From contig ONWL01000083.1 of NCBI GenBank assembly GCA_900321525.1, positions 1 to 6,589 on the forward strand: DNA of 6,589 nt, written 5' to 3'. The notes under the pieces were generated by a model that saw only the letters and a program-made list of their open reading frames with translations, did not search any database and was not told the DNA's origin. This document shows positions 1 through 5,979 of the stretch, one piece after another. The DNA is from an uncultured Eubacteriales bacterium (lineage in GTDB: Bacteria; Bacillota; Clostridia; Lachnospirales; Lachnospiraceae). Numbering within the stretch: position 1 is the first letter of the stretch; each line of letters begins with the position of its first letter. Position numbers and translations under genes: made by a program.

Positions 1-3
1 AGG

Positions 4-34
4 AAAAGGACTGTTGCGCCTTCGACAACAGCCC
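4..34 (-). terminator. Rho-independent terminator after efp
   Basis: On the minus strand a 9-bp stem is formed by 34-26 (GGGCTGTTG) and 16-8 (CAACAGTCC), with one G-U pair and a 9-nt loop at 25-17. It is followed at once by TTTT (7-4). It lies 24 bp past the efp stop codon, which fits an intrinsic terminator closing the efp transcript. Confidence 0.85.
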
Positions 35-58
35 TCTCTAACCAGAATCTGTAACAGA

Positions 59-616
59 TTACTCTCTGGACATATACTCGCCTGTACGGGTATCGATCTT
101 GATCTTCTCTCCCTGGTTGACAAACAATGGTACATTTACCTGTGCGCCGGTCTCTACGATTGCTGGCTTGGATGCACCGGTAGCAGTATCGCCCTTGAAA
201 CCTGGCTCGGTATCCGTTACTTCTAATACAACGAATAATGGTGGCTCTACCGCAAATACGTTACCATTGATGGAGCAGATCTTGCACATCTCCTCTTCCT
301 TTACGAACTTCAGTGCATCACCGATGATATCTGCTGTCAACGGAATCTGCTCGAAAGATTCCATATCCATGAAGTAATAGAAATCACCATCATTGTATAC
401 ATACTGCATATCTCTTCTGTCGATACGTGCAGATGGGAACTTCTCGGTTGGACGGAAAGACTTCTCTACCACACCACCGTTGATGATGTTCTTATACTTG
501 GTTCTCACGAACGCTGCGCCCTTACCTGGCTTTACATGCTGGAACTCGATGATCTGTACATAACTTCCATCAATCTCGATTGTCATACCATTTCTGAAAT
601 CACTTGCTGATACCAT
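59..616 (-). CDS. efp: Translation elongation factor P (EF-P)
   Basis: EF-P binds ribosomes stalled at consecutive prolines, between the P and E sites, and promotes peptide-bond formation in the cytoplasm. The protein is 185 aa, the usual length. It shows the N-terminal KOW-like domain (about 1-62) with the loop VKPGKGAAF, which places the modifiable lysine at K32, followed by two OB-fold domains ending in the family-typical TGEYMSRE. In Bacillus subtilis the lysine of a PGKG loop is 5-aminopentanolylated; the same modification here is an inference, and no modification gene is in the window. An upstream in-frame ATG at 658 would add 14 residues, but it has no ribosome binding site and lies inside a leader hairpin, whereas ATG 616 has AGGAGG 8 nt upstream. 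The gene has its own promoter (721-693) and terminator (34-4), so it can be transcribed alone. The identification is very secure. Confidence 0.98.
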   Translation of the reverse strand: MVSASDFRNGMTIEIDGSYVQIIEFQHVKPGKGAAFVRTKYKNIINGGVVEKSFRPTEKFPSARIDRRDMQYVYNDGDFYYFMDMESFEQIPLTADIIGDALKFVKEEEMCKICSINGNVFAVEPPLFVVLEVTDTEPGFKGDTATGASKPAIVETGAQVNVPLFVNQGEKIKIDTRTGEYMSRE

Positions 617-624
617 ATTCAAAT

Positions 625-630
625 CCTCCT
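625..630 (-). promoter_or_regulatory. efp ribosome binding site
   Basis: AGGAGG on the minus strand ends 8 nt before ATG 616. It decides the start in favour of the 185-aa EF-P over the longer in-frame ATG at 658. Confidence 0.9.
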
Positions 631-648
631 GATCTATCATTTGCCTGC

Positions 649-682
649 GTGTCCGCATGAATGTACGTGCCTATGCAGACAC
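649..682 (-). promoter_or_regulatory. efp 5' leader hairpin
   Basis: In the minus-strand transcript, 682-673 (GTGTCTGCAT) pairs with 658-649 (ATGCGGACAC) over 10 bp with one G-U pair, leaving a 14-nt loop. With transcription starting near 686, the hairpin occupies almost the very 5' end of the efp mRNA. No U-tract follows, so it is not a terminator. A role in mRNA stability or in binding a regulator is possible but unproven. Confidence 0.65.
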
Positions 683-692
683 ATATGAAGAC

Positions 693-721
693 ATTATATC
701 TGAAAATACTGTGTTTTTCAA
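693..721 (-). promoter_or_regulatory. Sigma-A promoter for efp
   Basis: On the minus strand TTGAAA (721-716) is separated by exactly 17 bp from a perfect TATAAT (698-693). The expected start is an A near 686, which gives a leader of about 70 nt before ATG 616. The -35 matches consensus at 5 of 6 positions counting TTGA and the final A. Confidence 0.85.
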
Positions 722-737
722 GTCCCAACCGATATTT

Positions 738-1271
738 TTATGGGTTTTTCCGATTCTTTTGTGATTTTTTTTGATCTCGTTCATAAAAAAACAGCACAAT
801 CCGCTCCAAGTATCGTTTCAGTACAATCTGAATTTCCTCTTTTGGATGAATGGGAGACACCAAAATAGAAGGAATACCGGTACGGTTGGCCCCGTAAATA
901 TCGGTAAACAACTGGTCGCCAATAAAATATGTACTGTCCGTATCCGTACCAATCAACTGCATGGCCTTTTGATAATTCTTCACAGAAGGCTTATGGGCAT
1001 CCTCTACAAACATACTGTCCACTGCCTGGGCAAAAGGTACTACTCTGGGCAGCTGATTATTGGAAATGAGACAGGTCTGAAACCCTATTTCATGCAACCG
1101 TGCAAACAATGCCACTGCCTTTTCATCTGCCGGTGCCCCATGAGGCACCAGTGTATTGTCTATGTCGTAAATCAATCCTCGAATCCCTGCCTGATACAAT
1201 CCTTCATAATCAATGTCATAGGAGGATACAGCTCTGACAGAAGGATAGAATTTCTGAAAGAATGGTTTCAT
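738..1271 (-). CDS. yqeG: YqeG-family HAD IIIA phosphatase
   Basis: This is a cytoplasmic HAD-superfamily phosphohydrolase of the YqeG group, 177 aa, close to the usual family size. The four HAD motifs are visible: DIDNTL at about 36-41 (nucleophile D36, acid/base D38), SNN at 70-72 (motif II serine/threonine position), K94 in AHKPS (motif III), and GDQLFTD at 118-124 (motif IV, Mg2+ ligands D119 and D124). Fungal Gep4 and plant and cyanobacterial relatives of this family dephosphorylate phosphatidylglycerophosphate, so a similar lipid role is plausible, but the substrate here is not shown by sequence. Its ATG overlaps the nrdR stop codon as ATGA, and its AGGAGG (1287-1282, 10 nt spacer) lies inside nrdR, which indicates translational coupling. 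The C-terminus is lysine-rich (residues about 166-176). No terminator follows, so some readthrough into efp is likely. Confidence 0.93.
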   Translation of the reverse strand: MKPFFQKFYPSVRAVSSYDIDYEGLYQAGIRGLIYDIDNTLVPHGAPADEKAVALFARLHEIGFQTCLISNNQLPRVVPFAQAVDSMFVEDAHKPSVKNYQKAMQLIGTDTDSTYFIGDQLFTDIYGANRTGIPSILVSPIHPKEEIQIVLKRYLERIVLFFYERDQKKSQKNRKNP

Positions 1272-1741
1272 CCGTTCTTCTCCTCCTTCTTCGCCTGCAA
1301 TAAGGTAATCAATTCCTCTGCAAAAGTATTCACATCTGTAAACTCCCGGTATACAGAAGCAAACCGCACATATGTCACCTCATCAAGGCCCTTCAACTGC
1401 TCCATCACCAGTTCTCCAATCACACTGCTGCTGACTTCCTGGGTATCCATATCATAAATGGCCGTTTCCACTGCATCCACCACTCCACTAATCTGTTCCG
1501 CAGATACAGGTCGTTTATGGCTGGCACGAACCACACCTGCCTCTATCTTTCTGCGCTCAAACGGCTCTCTGGTATTGTCCTTTTTCACCACCATCACCGG
1601 AAACGTCTCCACTTTCTCGTAAGTGGTAAATCTTGCGCCGCAATTTTCACACTGCCGTCTCCGGCGAATTGTTGTATTTTCATCTGCTGCTCTGGAATCC
1701 ACTACCCTTGTATCATCCATGTTGCAATATGGACACTTCAT
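1268..1741 (-). CDS. nrdR: Transcriptional repressor NrdR
   Basis: NrdR is the zinc-ribbon/ATP-cone repressor of ribonucleotide reductase operons; it senses ATP/dATP and binds paired NrdR boxes. The protein is 157 aa, the standard length. The zinc ribbon has C3, C6, C31 and C34 (CPYC and CENC), followed by the signature GARFTTYE at 35-42, and an ATP-cone covers about 49-139. An arginine run at 26-29 in the ribbon is typical of the DNA-binding part. ATG 1741 is chosen because the start MKCPYC is invariant in the family and AGGAGG lies 5 nt upstream; an upstream in-frame GTG at 1765 is not supported. The gene is first in a two-gene unit with yqeG (ATGA overlap), under a strong promoter at 1861-1833 and behind a structured leader. 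No ribonucleotide reductase gene and no convincing NrdR box were seen in the window. Confidence 0.97.
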   Translation of the reverse strand: MKCPYCNMDDTRVVDSRAADENTTIRRRRQCENCGARFTTYEKVETFPVMVVKKDNTREPFERRKIEAGVVRASHKRPVSAEQISGVVDAVETAIYDMDTQEVSSSVIGELVMEQLKGLDEVTYVRFASVYREFTDVNTFAEELITLLQAKKEEKNG

Positions 1742-1746
1742 CTCTA

Positions 1747-1752
1747 CCTCCT
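1747..1752 (-). promoter_or_regulatory. nrdR ribosome binding site
   Basis: AGGAGG on the minus strand lies 5 nt before ATG 1741 and fixes the 157-aa start. It sits 15 nt past the base of the leader hairpin (1814-1768), so the hairpin itself leaves the site exposed. Confidence 0.88.
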
Positions 1753-1767
1753 GCCTGAACTGCACTC

Positions 1768-1814
1768 CATTGGCACTTCAAATCCCTTCAAGACAACGTT
1801 TTGAAGGGCCAATG
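1768..1814 (-). promoter_or_regulatory. Two-tier hairpin in the nrdR leader
   Basis: In the minus-strand RNA, CATTGG (1814-1809) pairs with CCAATG (1773-1768), and directly inside it CCCTTCAA (1808-1801) pairs with TTGAAGGG (1791-1784) around a 9-nt loop. All 14 base pairs are perfect. A 10-nt bulge (1783-1774) on the 3' side carries a second TTGAAG, which could compete for CTTCAA in the left arm. The structure lies about 12 nt after the predicted start (near 1826). No U-tract follows it. It does not match a riboswitch class I can name. Confidence 0.65.
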
Positions 1815-1832
1815 ATTCCCCTTTATTGTATC

Positions 1833-1861
1833 AGTATACCCCATTCGGGTAACCTTTTCAA
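1833..1861 (-). promoter_or_regulatory. Sigma-A promoter for nrdR-yqeG
   Basis: On the minus strand TTGAAA (1861-1856) is followed after 17 bp by TATACT (1838-1833). The predicted start is near 1826, giving a leader of about 85 nt before ATG 1741. The 17-bp spacer contains GGTTACC (1854-1848), which recurs as an imperfect copy upstream (1878-1872). Confidence 0.82.
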
Positions 1862-1871
1862 GTCCGGCAGT

Positions 1872-1889
1872 GGTAATCTTTTTATTACC
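1872..1889 (-). other. Small hairpin between MATE gene and nrdR promoter
   Basis: GGTAAT (1889-1884) and ATTACC (1877-1872) on the minus strand form a 6-bp stem with a 6-nt A-rich loop. It sits 65 bp past the MATE stop codon. There is no T-run after it on the minus strand, so it is a poor terminator, and I found no better one for the MATE gene. It may instead be part of an operator for the nrdR promoter. The rest of the 1742-1953 gap holds the nrdR promoter and leader and nothing else that I recognise. Confidence 0.35.
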
Positions 1890-1953
1890 CCTATCTGGGA
1901 TTTTTCTGTGCGAGATGTATGGGAAAGAATTCCTCTGATCAATTCTCTGCCGT

Positions 1954-3285
1954 CTATTGTTCTGTCTGGCGCAGAAACCCTTTCTCTCTCCATTTCCCAC
2001 TGTTCCAACGGAGAAACATACAGATGGCACGGATACACTCATCAGATGCCATGGCAATATATGCCCCTACTGCCAGTAAGCCAAACCGCAGTCCAAACAG
2101 CCATGTACCGCCCACTGCACACAAATACATAAAGACCAGTCCCAGAATGGTAGTAAACAGCGCATCCCCACTGGTTTTCAACGCACTGCCAAAGACCAGA
2201 TTGCCCACTCTGCCCATTTCCAGTGCAATGTCTATGAGCATCAACGTTCCCACCAGCTGTAACATCCGGGGATCATCTGTAAAGAAGCCCATGAACCATC
2301 TGGAAGAAAAGGCGATGATTGCTCCGATTGCTGCGGCAATTCCGATGCCAATGACTGCTGCCTTCTTCGTGGCTTTGTCACATTCCTCAAATTTTCTGGC
2401 ACCAATGCGCCATCCTGTCATAATGGCATTGGCCTGCGCCAACGCCGCACCTACGCTATAAGAAAAGTTGGTAATCTGAGATACATAGGAACGAGCGGTC
2501 ACATTGAGTCCCTCTGCATCCATCTGATTTAAAAATCGAATGACCAGCGTCATTGCCACATTGTACAAACCGGATTCCAGGGCAGACGGCAACCCTACTT
2601 GAATGATCTGTCCCATCACCACCTTGTTTGGCAACCGCTCCGAACTCTTATGTGCATCAATCTTTCTGTGGGCGGCAATGATCACCACGATCAGATTAAA
2701 CAATCTGGAAATGACAGTGGCAATGGCCACTCCTGCCACTCCATAATGAAATACAAACAAAAACACTGCATTTAACACCAGATTGATCCCGTTACCGCAA
2801 AGGGAAGCGATCAATGGCTGCTTCGTATGACCAAATGCACGCAGATAACTGGAAAATATGGGAATGGTGGCATTCAATAAAAAGCCAGCCCCGATAATGC
2901 GCAAGTAAGTGGTGGCATATTCTGCCAGACTGTCTGCAATTCCCACTGCCTGCAGAATTTTGCCGGAACCTGTACTCAGTACCAGCGACATGACCACGCC
3001 GATGATCACATTAAATAACAACCCCAGCTGTCTGGCCTGATAGGCAACTCCCGGCTGTCTGGCTCCAATGTACTGGGTCATCACCGCGATCATGCCAGAG
3101 GAAATGATAGAAAACATAATGATAAACATGCCAATATATGTATTGGAAGTGCCTACTGCACCTACTGCCTGATCCCCTACCGAAGAAAGCATTAAGGTGT
3201 CCACTGCACCTGCTAACATATAACAGAGGGTTTCTAAACAGATGGGGATAAATAACTGGATCAGGTTCTTTTGTTCTGTTTGCAT
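1954..3285 (-). CDS. MATE-family efflux transporter
   Basis: This is a 443-aa inner-membrane antiporter of the multidrug and toxic compound extrusion family, expected to have 12 membrane segments in two six-helix halves and to export cationic drugs or metabolites against Na+ or H+. Visible family features are P14 and E18 in the first helix followed by VDTLML (28-33), the motif SYLRAFGHTKQP at 146-157, YGVAGVAIAT at 181-190, and the second-half start QVGLPSALE at 229-237 with a later QANAIMTGWRIGA (284-296). The length fits the family (about 440-460). ATG 3285 is preferred because AAAGGAGA (3304-3297) lies upstream with an 11-nt spacer; an in-frame ATG at 3318 has no ribosome binding site. Substrate cannot be read from sequence. 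No regulator gene is adjacent; the gap upstream is filled by a foldback repeat. No clear terminator or own promoter was found. Confidence 0.93.
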   Translation of the reverse strand: MQTEQKNLIQLFIPICLETLCYMLAGAVDTLMLSSVGDQAVGAVGTSNTYIGMFIIMFSIISSGMIAVMTQYIGARQPGVAYQARQLGLLFNVIIGVVMSLVLSTGSGKILQAVGIADSLAEYATTYLRIIGAGFLLNATIPIFSSYLRAFGHTKQPLIASLCGNGINLVLNAVFLFVFHYGVAGVAIATVISRLFNLIVVIIAAHRKIDAHKSSERLPNKVVMGQIIQVGLPSALESGLYNVAMTLVIRFLNQMDAEGLNVTARSYVSQITNFSYSVGAALAQANAIMTGWRIGARKFEECDKATKKAAVIGIGIAAAIGAIIAFSSRWFMGFFTDDPRMLQLVGTLMLIDIALEMGRVGNLVFGSALKTSGDALFTTILGLVFMYLCAVGGTWLFGLRFGLLAVGAYIAMASDECIRAICMFLRWNSGKWREKGFLRQTEQ

Positions 3286-3296
3286 TCTTTCAATTG

Positions 3297-3304
3297 TCTC
3301 CTTT
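3297..3304 (-). promoter_or_regulatory. Ribosome binding site of the MATE gene
   Basis: AAAGGAGA on the minus strand precedes ATG 3285 by 11 nt, a somewhat long but acceptable spacing. The alternative ATG 3318 has no such site, so the shorter 443-aa protein is chosen. Confidence 0.7.
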
Positions 3305-3323
3305 CGTTTCTTCCACATCTTTT

Positions 3324-3551
3324 AGGTCTTTGCGAAACTCCAATCACTTTGTTGAAATGCTGTCTTCGTTCGCAATATGGCTTTTTCAGACAAACTCTCG
3401 TCAAGTGAAAACGCAACGGATACTAACCTTTTTGTTCGCAAATCGCTCCAAAAAGCAAGTACCGGCGTTTTCAATGGTCTTCAAAAGCCATATTTGCCTT
3501 CCTTGCCAGCATACATCAAATTTTTGGGAGAAGTTTCGCAATTGTCTACCT
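3324..3551. repeat. Imperfect foldback (palindromic) repeat element
   Basis: The stretch folds back on itself along its whole length. Perfectly complementary blocks, from the ends inwards, are 3324-3327/3548-3551, 3330-3339/3532-3541 (TTGCGAAACT), 3357-3362/3507-3512, 3375-3385/3483-3493 (ATATGGCTTTT), 3388-3391/3477-3480, 3407-3414/3465-3472 (GAAAACGC) and 3428-3434/3449-3455 (CTTTTTG), around a 14-nt loop. The pairs are colinear, so one long hairpin is formed. The heptamer TTCGCAA or its complement occurs four times (3330, 3369, 3435, 3535). No transposase is encoded. This is the architecture of a non-autonomous foldback/MITE-like intergenic repeat; that it is dispersed in the genome is an inference. 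Short frames across it are not taken as genes. A weak promoter-like pair on the minus strand (TTGACG 3404-3399, CATATT 3379-3374, 19-bp spacer) could serve the MATE gene. Confidence 0.75.
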
Positions 3552-3560
3552 CGAAACATC

Positions 3561-5879
3561 TCAATGGTCAATTTCCTTTACAATCTCAATTACTTCTATC
3601 ATCAGTTCCCTTATAAATTCTGCATCTGATTCCGGTTCTAACGTCTCCGGGATTGCCACGACCGCTCCCACTTTCGTCCGAAAATCATGCCGTTTCCCAT
3701 AAGCAAATCCATAAATCATGGTTGTGGCACCCAAATAGGGCACTTCTTTTTCATAAACCTTTGCATTTGGTCCTGCTTCATGTCCAAAATCATATCGTTC
3801 CTCTTCCTCAGACAATAAAACATCACTCATGGGCAACGTATCCCCCACAGAAAACTGTTCCAGTGTCTGTTCTACAGAAGATTCCGGTACTGCAATCACC
3901 ACTTCTTCTCCGGATTGAATCTTGTCCCACTGAATTTTACCTGCCACCAGACAATCTTGCAATCTGTCCATACATACTTCTGACATTCCCACGGTGGGCA
4001 CTGCATAAACCCATTCATCATTCTCATATCCCACTGCCTCTCTCACTGCCGTGTTAGAATCATAAATGGCTTCCAGAAATTCATCTGTTAATTCAATCTC
4101 GTAGTATTCTGCCATTTCTTCTTCTGATCGTACTCTCTTTTCACTGGACAAATCTACCGGGTCCAACAGATTTCGCATCCCTTCTTCCGGCATCTTCCCA
4201 TATACCAGACGGCTGGACTGGTTGACCACCAGACCATAGGCATCCCGAACAAAATGATTTGCTATAAATTTCTGAAAATCTTCCTGCGAAATACCATAGT
4301 CATGATGATTTTCTATATAAAATTGTGTTATTCCGATATCATCGGAACGTTTTGCCAGATAATCCCGATTGCCCAGATGATTAGTCTCCAGATCGTACCG
4401 CAGTTCCGAATTATTCTTTTCTGCCAAAGCAGAAAAATAGGTATAGCCAAAAAATGCAGCTCCCATGACCACCATCATCATGACCATCACCGCACCATCA
4501 TGCAGATTGATGCTGTGATTTAACAGTGTCATCCAATTCCTGCTGTTTCTTTGTTCGGCAGCATACCTTTGCTTCTTCTTTCTATTTCGGATCTCCCCCT
4601 GGAACAAAGAAATCGGGGAAACACTCGAAAAATGCTGTACCTGTATCAAAACCGCAATGACAATGCTGCTCCAGATCACAAGTAACGGCATCCAGTAAGG
4701 ATGATATGTCACCTGCTTCACATATTCACTGACTTCCAATCCAGTGGATATGGACACATGAAAAAGTTGATTGAGTATCGCAATGGTCACTACATGCAAT
4801 CCCATTCCGGCCAGTATCCCAACCAAAGACAGACACACTGACAAAATCAACAGCTCTGCCATCAGATAAATCCCACTGCCTGTAGCAGACAATCCCAGAC
4901 TGCGCAGAATTCCCACCATCTCTGTCCGATCCTTCAAAACATTTTGTATCAAACGCACCACAGAAATCAAAACAATGCACAAAACCAATATCACAAATAC
5001 CGGCATCAGAATGGCAGAATAAAAATCCCGAATGACAGTCCCTTTCTGCATTGCCTGTGAAATGGAATGCATGGAAATCCCTTCACCCAAAATCTGATTT
5101 TCAATTCCCAATACATAGGCATAGGCTCGATTTGCAAAATTAAATTCCATCAGACACCATAGTGAAGTGTCCTGCTGTTCCAGCGCATTCATATCATTTA
5201 ACACATCTTCTGATTCTGTCTGCACATACAAAGTAATCCTATCACTGTGAAAAGTATTCTCCATCATAGGATGCATGACCACAGTAGGCATAGTATAAAA
5301 CTCTCCCGGATATCGGTAATACCCACCATAAGCACTTGTATCACTCAAACCAAATATACCAGAAACCGTAAACGTTCTGGTCTCCAGCACTTCTTTTTCC
5401 AGATCATATAACGTCAGTTCCACCTGTTCCCCCGGATAGGGGGAAATCCCAAATGCTTTTGCAGTGGCCGTATCCAATGCCACTTCATCCTCTGTGGATG
5501 GATAGTTTCCCTTTATGCAAGGCATGTAATAAAGCTGTTCTGCATGGGCATCCTGATAAGCAGATGCCTTGAATTCCTTACTGCCATTTTTCAAAGACAC
5601 ATACCCGAGTTCATAATAAAACCCGGTTTCTGTCACACCTTCCCTCTGGGCAATTTGAGATACCATCTCTGGCTGTGTCTCATAAAAAATGGCATCATAA
5701 TCTCCCAATATCGTGAGCTCTTTTTTCAGGATCTCGCTCTTTTCACTTCTCACCAACAATGCACAGCTGCACAGTGCCATCACACCCATGACAATGGTCA
5801 CTGCAAGGGTCAAAAGTCGTCTCTTATGCTGTGCCCAATACAGCACCGATACTTTCACCAATACTTTGCATTTCTCCAT
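3561..5879 (-). CDS. FtsX/MacB-type ABC permease, apparently 3'-truncated
   Basis: This is a 772-aa integral membrane subunit of an ABC transporter of the FtsX/MacB (type VII) class, which couples a cytosolic ATPase to extracytoplasmic domains, often for export of lipids or peptides or for antimicrobial peptide resistance. Order seen: basic N-terminus with HKRR (18-21), TM1 about 22-44, extracellular domain 1 about 45-286, TM2 about 287-309, a cytosolic loop with the FtsX-type EMVGILRSLGLS (320-331), TM3 about 336-366, TM4 about 394-414, SPISLFQGE (421-429), a basic linker, TM5 about 463-484, then extracellular domain 2 to the end. Relatives normally have three more C-terminal membrane segments; here the chain stops at EIVKEIDH, and a foldback element begins 9 bp later. 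ATG 5879 has AGGAGG 4 nt upstream; an ATG at 5921 lies inside a hairpin. No ATPase gene is nearby. Function may be lost or altered. Confidence 0.88.
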   Translation of the reverse strand: MEKCKVLVKVSVLYWAQHKRRLLTLAVTIVMGVMALCSCALLVRSEKSEILKKELTILGDYDAIFYETQPEMVSQIAQREGVTETGFYYELGYVSLKNGSKEFKASAYQDAHAEQLYYMPCIKGNYPSTEDEVALDTATAKAFGISPYPGEQVELTLYDLEKEVLETRTFTVSGIFGLSDTSAYGGYYRYPGEFYTMPTVVMHPMMENTFHSDRITLYVQTESEDVLNDMNALEQQDTSLWCLMEFNFANRAYAYVLGIENQILGEGISMHSISQAMQKGTVIRDFYSAILMPVFVILVLCIVLISVVRLIQNVLKDRTEMVGILRSLGLSATGSGIYLMAELLILSVCLSLVGILAGMGLHVVTIAILNQLFHVSISTGLEVSEYVKQVTYHPYWMPLLVIWSSIVIAVLIQVQHFSSVSPISLFQGEIRNRKKKQRYAAEQRNSRNWMTLLNHSINLHDGAVMVMMMVVMGAAFFGYTYFSALAEKNNSELRYDLETNHLGNRDYLAKRSDDIGITQFYIENHHDYGISQEDFQKFIANHFVRDAYGLVVNQSSRLVYGKMPEEGMRNLLDPVDLSSEKRVRSEEEMAEYYEIELTDEFLEAIYDSNTAVREAVGYENDEWVYAVPTVGMSEVCMDRLQDCLVAGKIQWDKIQSGEEVVIAVPESSVEQTLEQFSVGDTLPMSDVLLSEEEERYDFGHEAGPNAKVYEKEVPYLGATTMIYGFAYGKRHDFRTKVGAVVAIPETLEPESDAEFIRELMIEVIEIVKEIDH

Positions 5880-5883
5880 AGCC

Positions 5884-5889
5884 CCTCCT
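5884..5889 (-). promoter_or_regulatory. Ribosome binding site of the permease
   Basis: AGGAGG on the minus strand ends 4 nt before ATG 5879. It selects the 772-aa start; the further upstream in-frame ATG 5921 has no site of its own and lies within the stem at 5894-5923. Confidence 0.8.
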
Positions 5890-5893
5890 ATTA

Positions 5894-5923
5894 CAATGCC
5901 CATGACTTTCATCATGGGCATTG
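5894..5923 (-). promoter_or_regulatory. Perfect 12-bp hairpin before the permease start
   Basis: On the minus strand CAATGCCCATGA (5923-5912) and TCATGGGCATTG (5905-5894) are exact complements around a 6-nt loop (5911-5906). The base of the stem is only 4 nt from the AGGAGG of the permease. There is no U-tract on either strand, so an intrinsic terminator is unlikely. Its position between the upstream small gene and the permease suits mRNA processing, stabilisation or control of translation. Confidence 0.75.
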
Positions 5924-5979
5924 CAGTTTCTGGTCAATTGTATTCTTCCCTACACCAAGAATCCTGAGCAAATCTGCCA

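Noticed and set aside
771..1457. Plus-strand 228-codon frame opposite yqeG and nrdR
   Set aside because: Both minus-strand genes are certain from catalytic and zinc-ligand motifs; the antisense frame has no recognisable domain.
1924..1953. Possible terminator right after the MATE stop codon (GAATT and AATTC pairing)
   Set aside because: The stem is only about 5 bp, AT-rich and lacks a following T-run on the minus strand.
1788..2057. Minus-strand 89-codon frame covering the MATE 3' end and the nrdR promoter
   Set aside because: It runs through the promoter and leader of nrdR and overlaps the MATE coding end in another frame; there is no ribosome binding site and no family likeness.
3374..3404. 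Promoter-like TTGACG and CATATT on the minus strand ahead of the MATE gene
   Set aside because: The spacer is 19 bp and the -10 is poor; it lies within the repeat and is only mentioned as a weak possibility.
3294..3629. Plus-strand 111-codon frame across the foldback element
   Set aside because: It starts inside the antisense of the MATE leader, runs through the repeat and into the antisense of the permease 3' end, with no ribosome binding site. It is best explained as a chance frame across a palindromic repeat.
4254..4523. Plus-strand frame of 89 codons with a His/Asp-rich stretch resembling a metal-binding motif
   Set aside because: It is the exact antisense of the Met/Val-rich TM5 region of the permease; the histidines are reverse-complement ATG codons. 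No ribosome binding site or promoter supports it.
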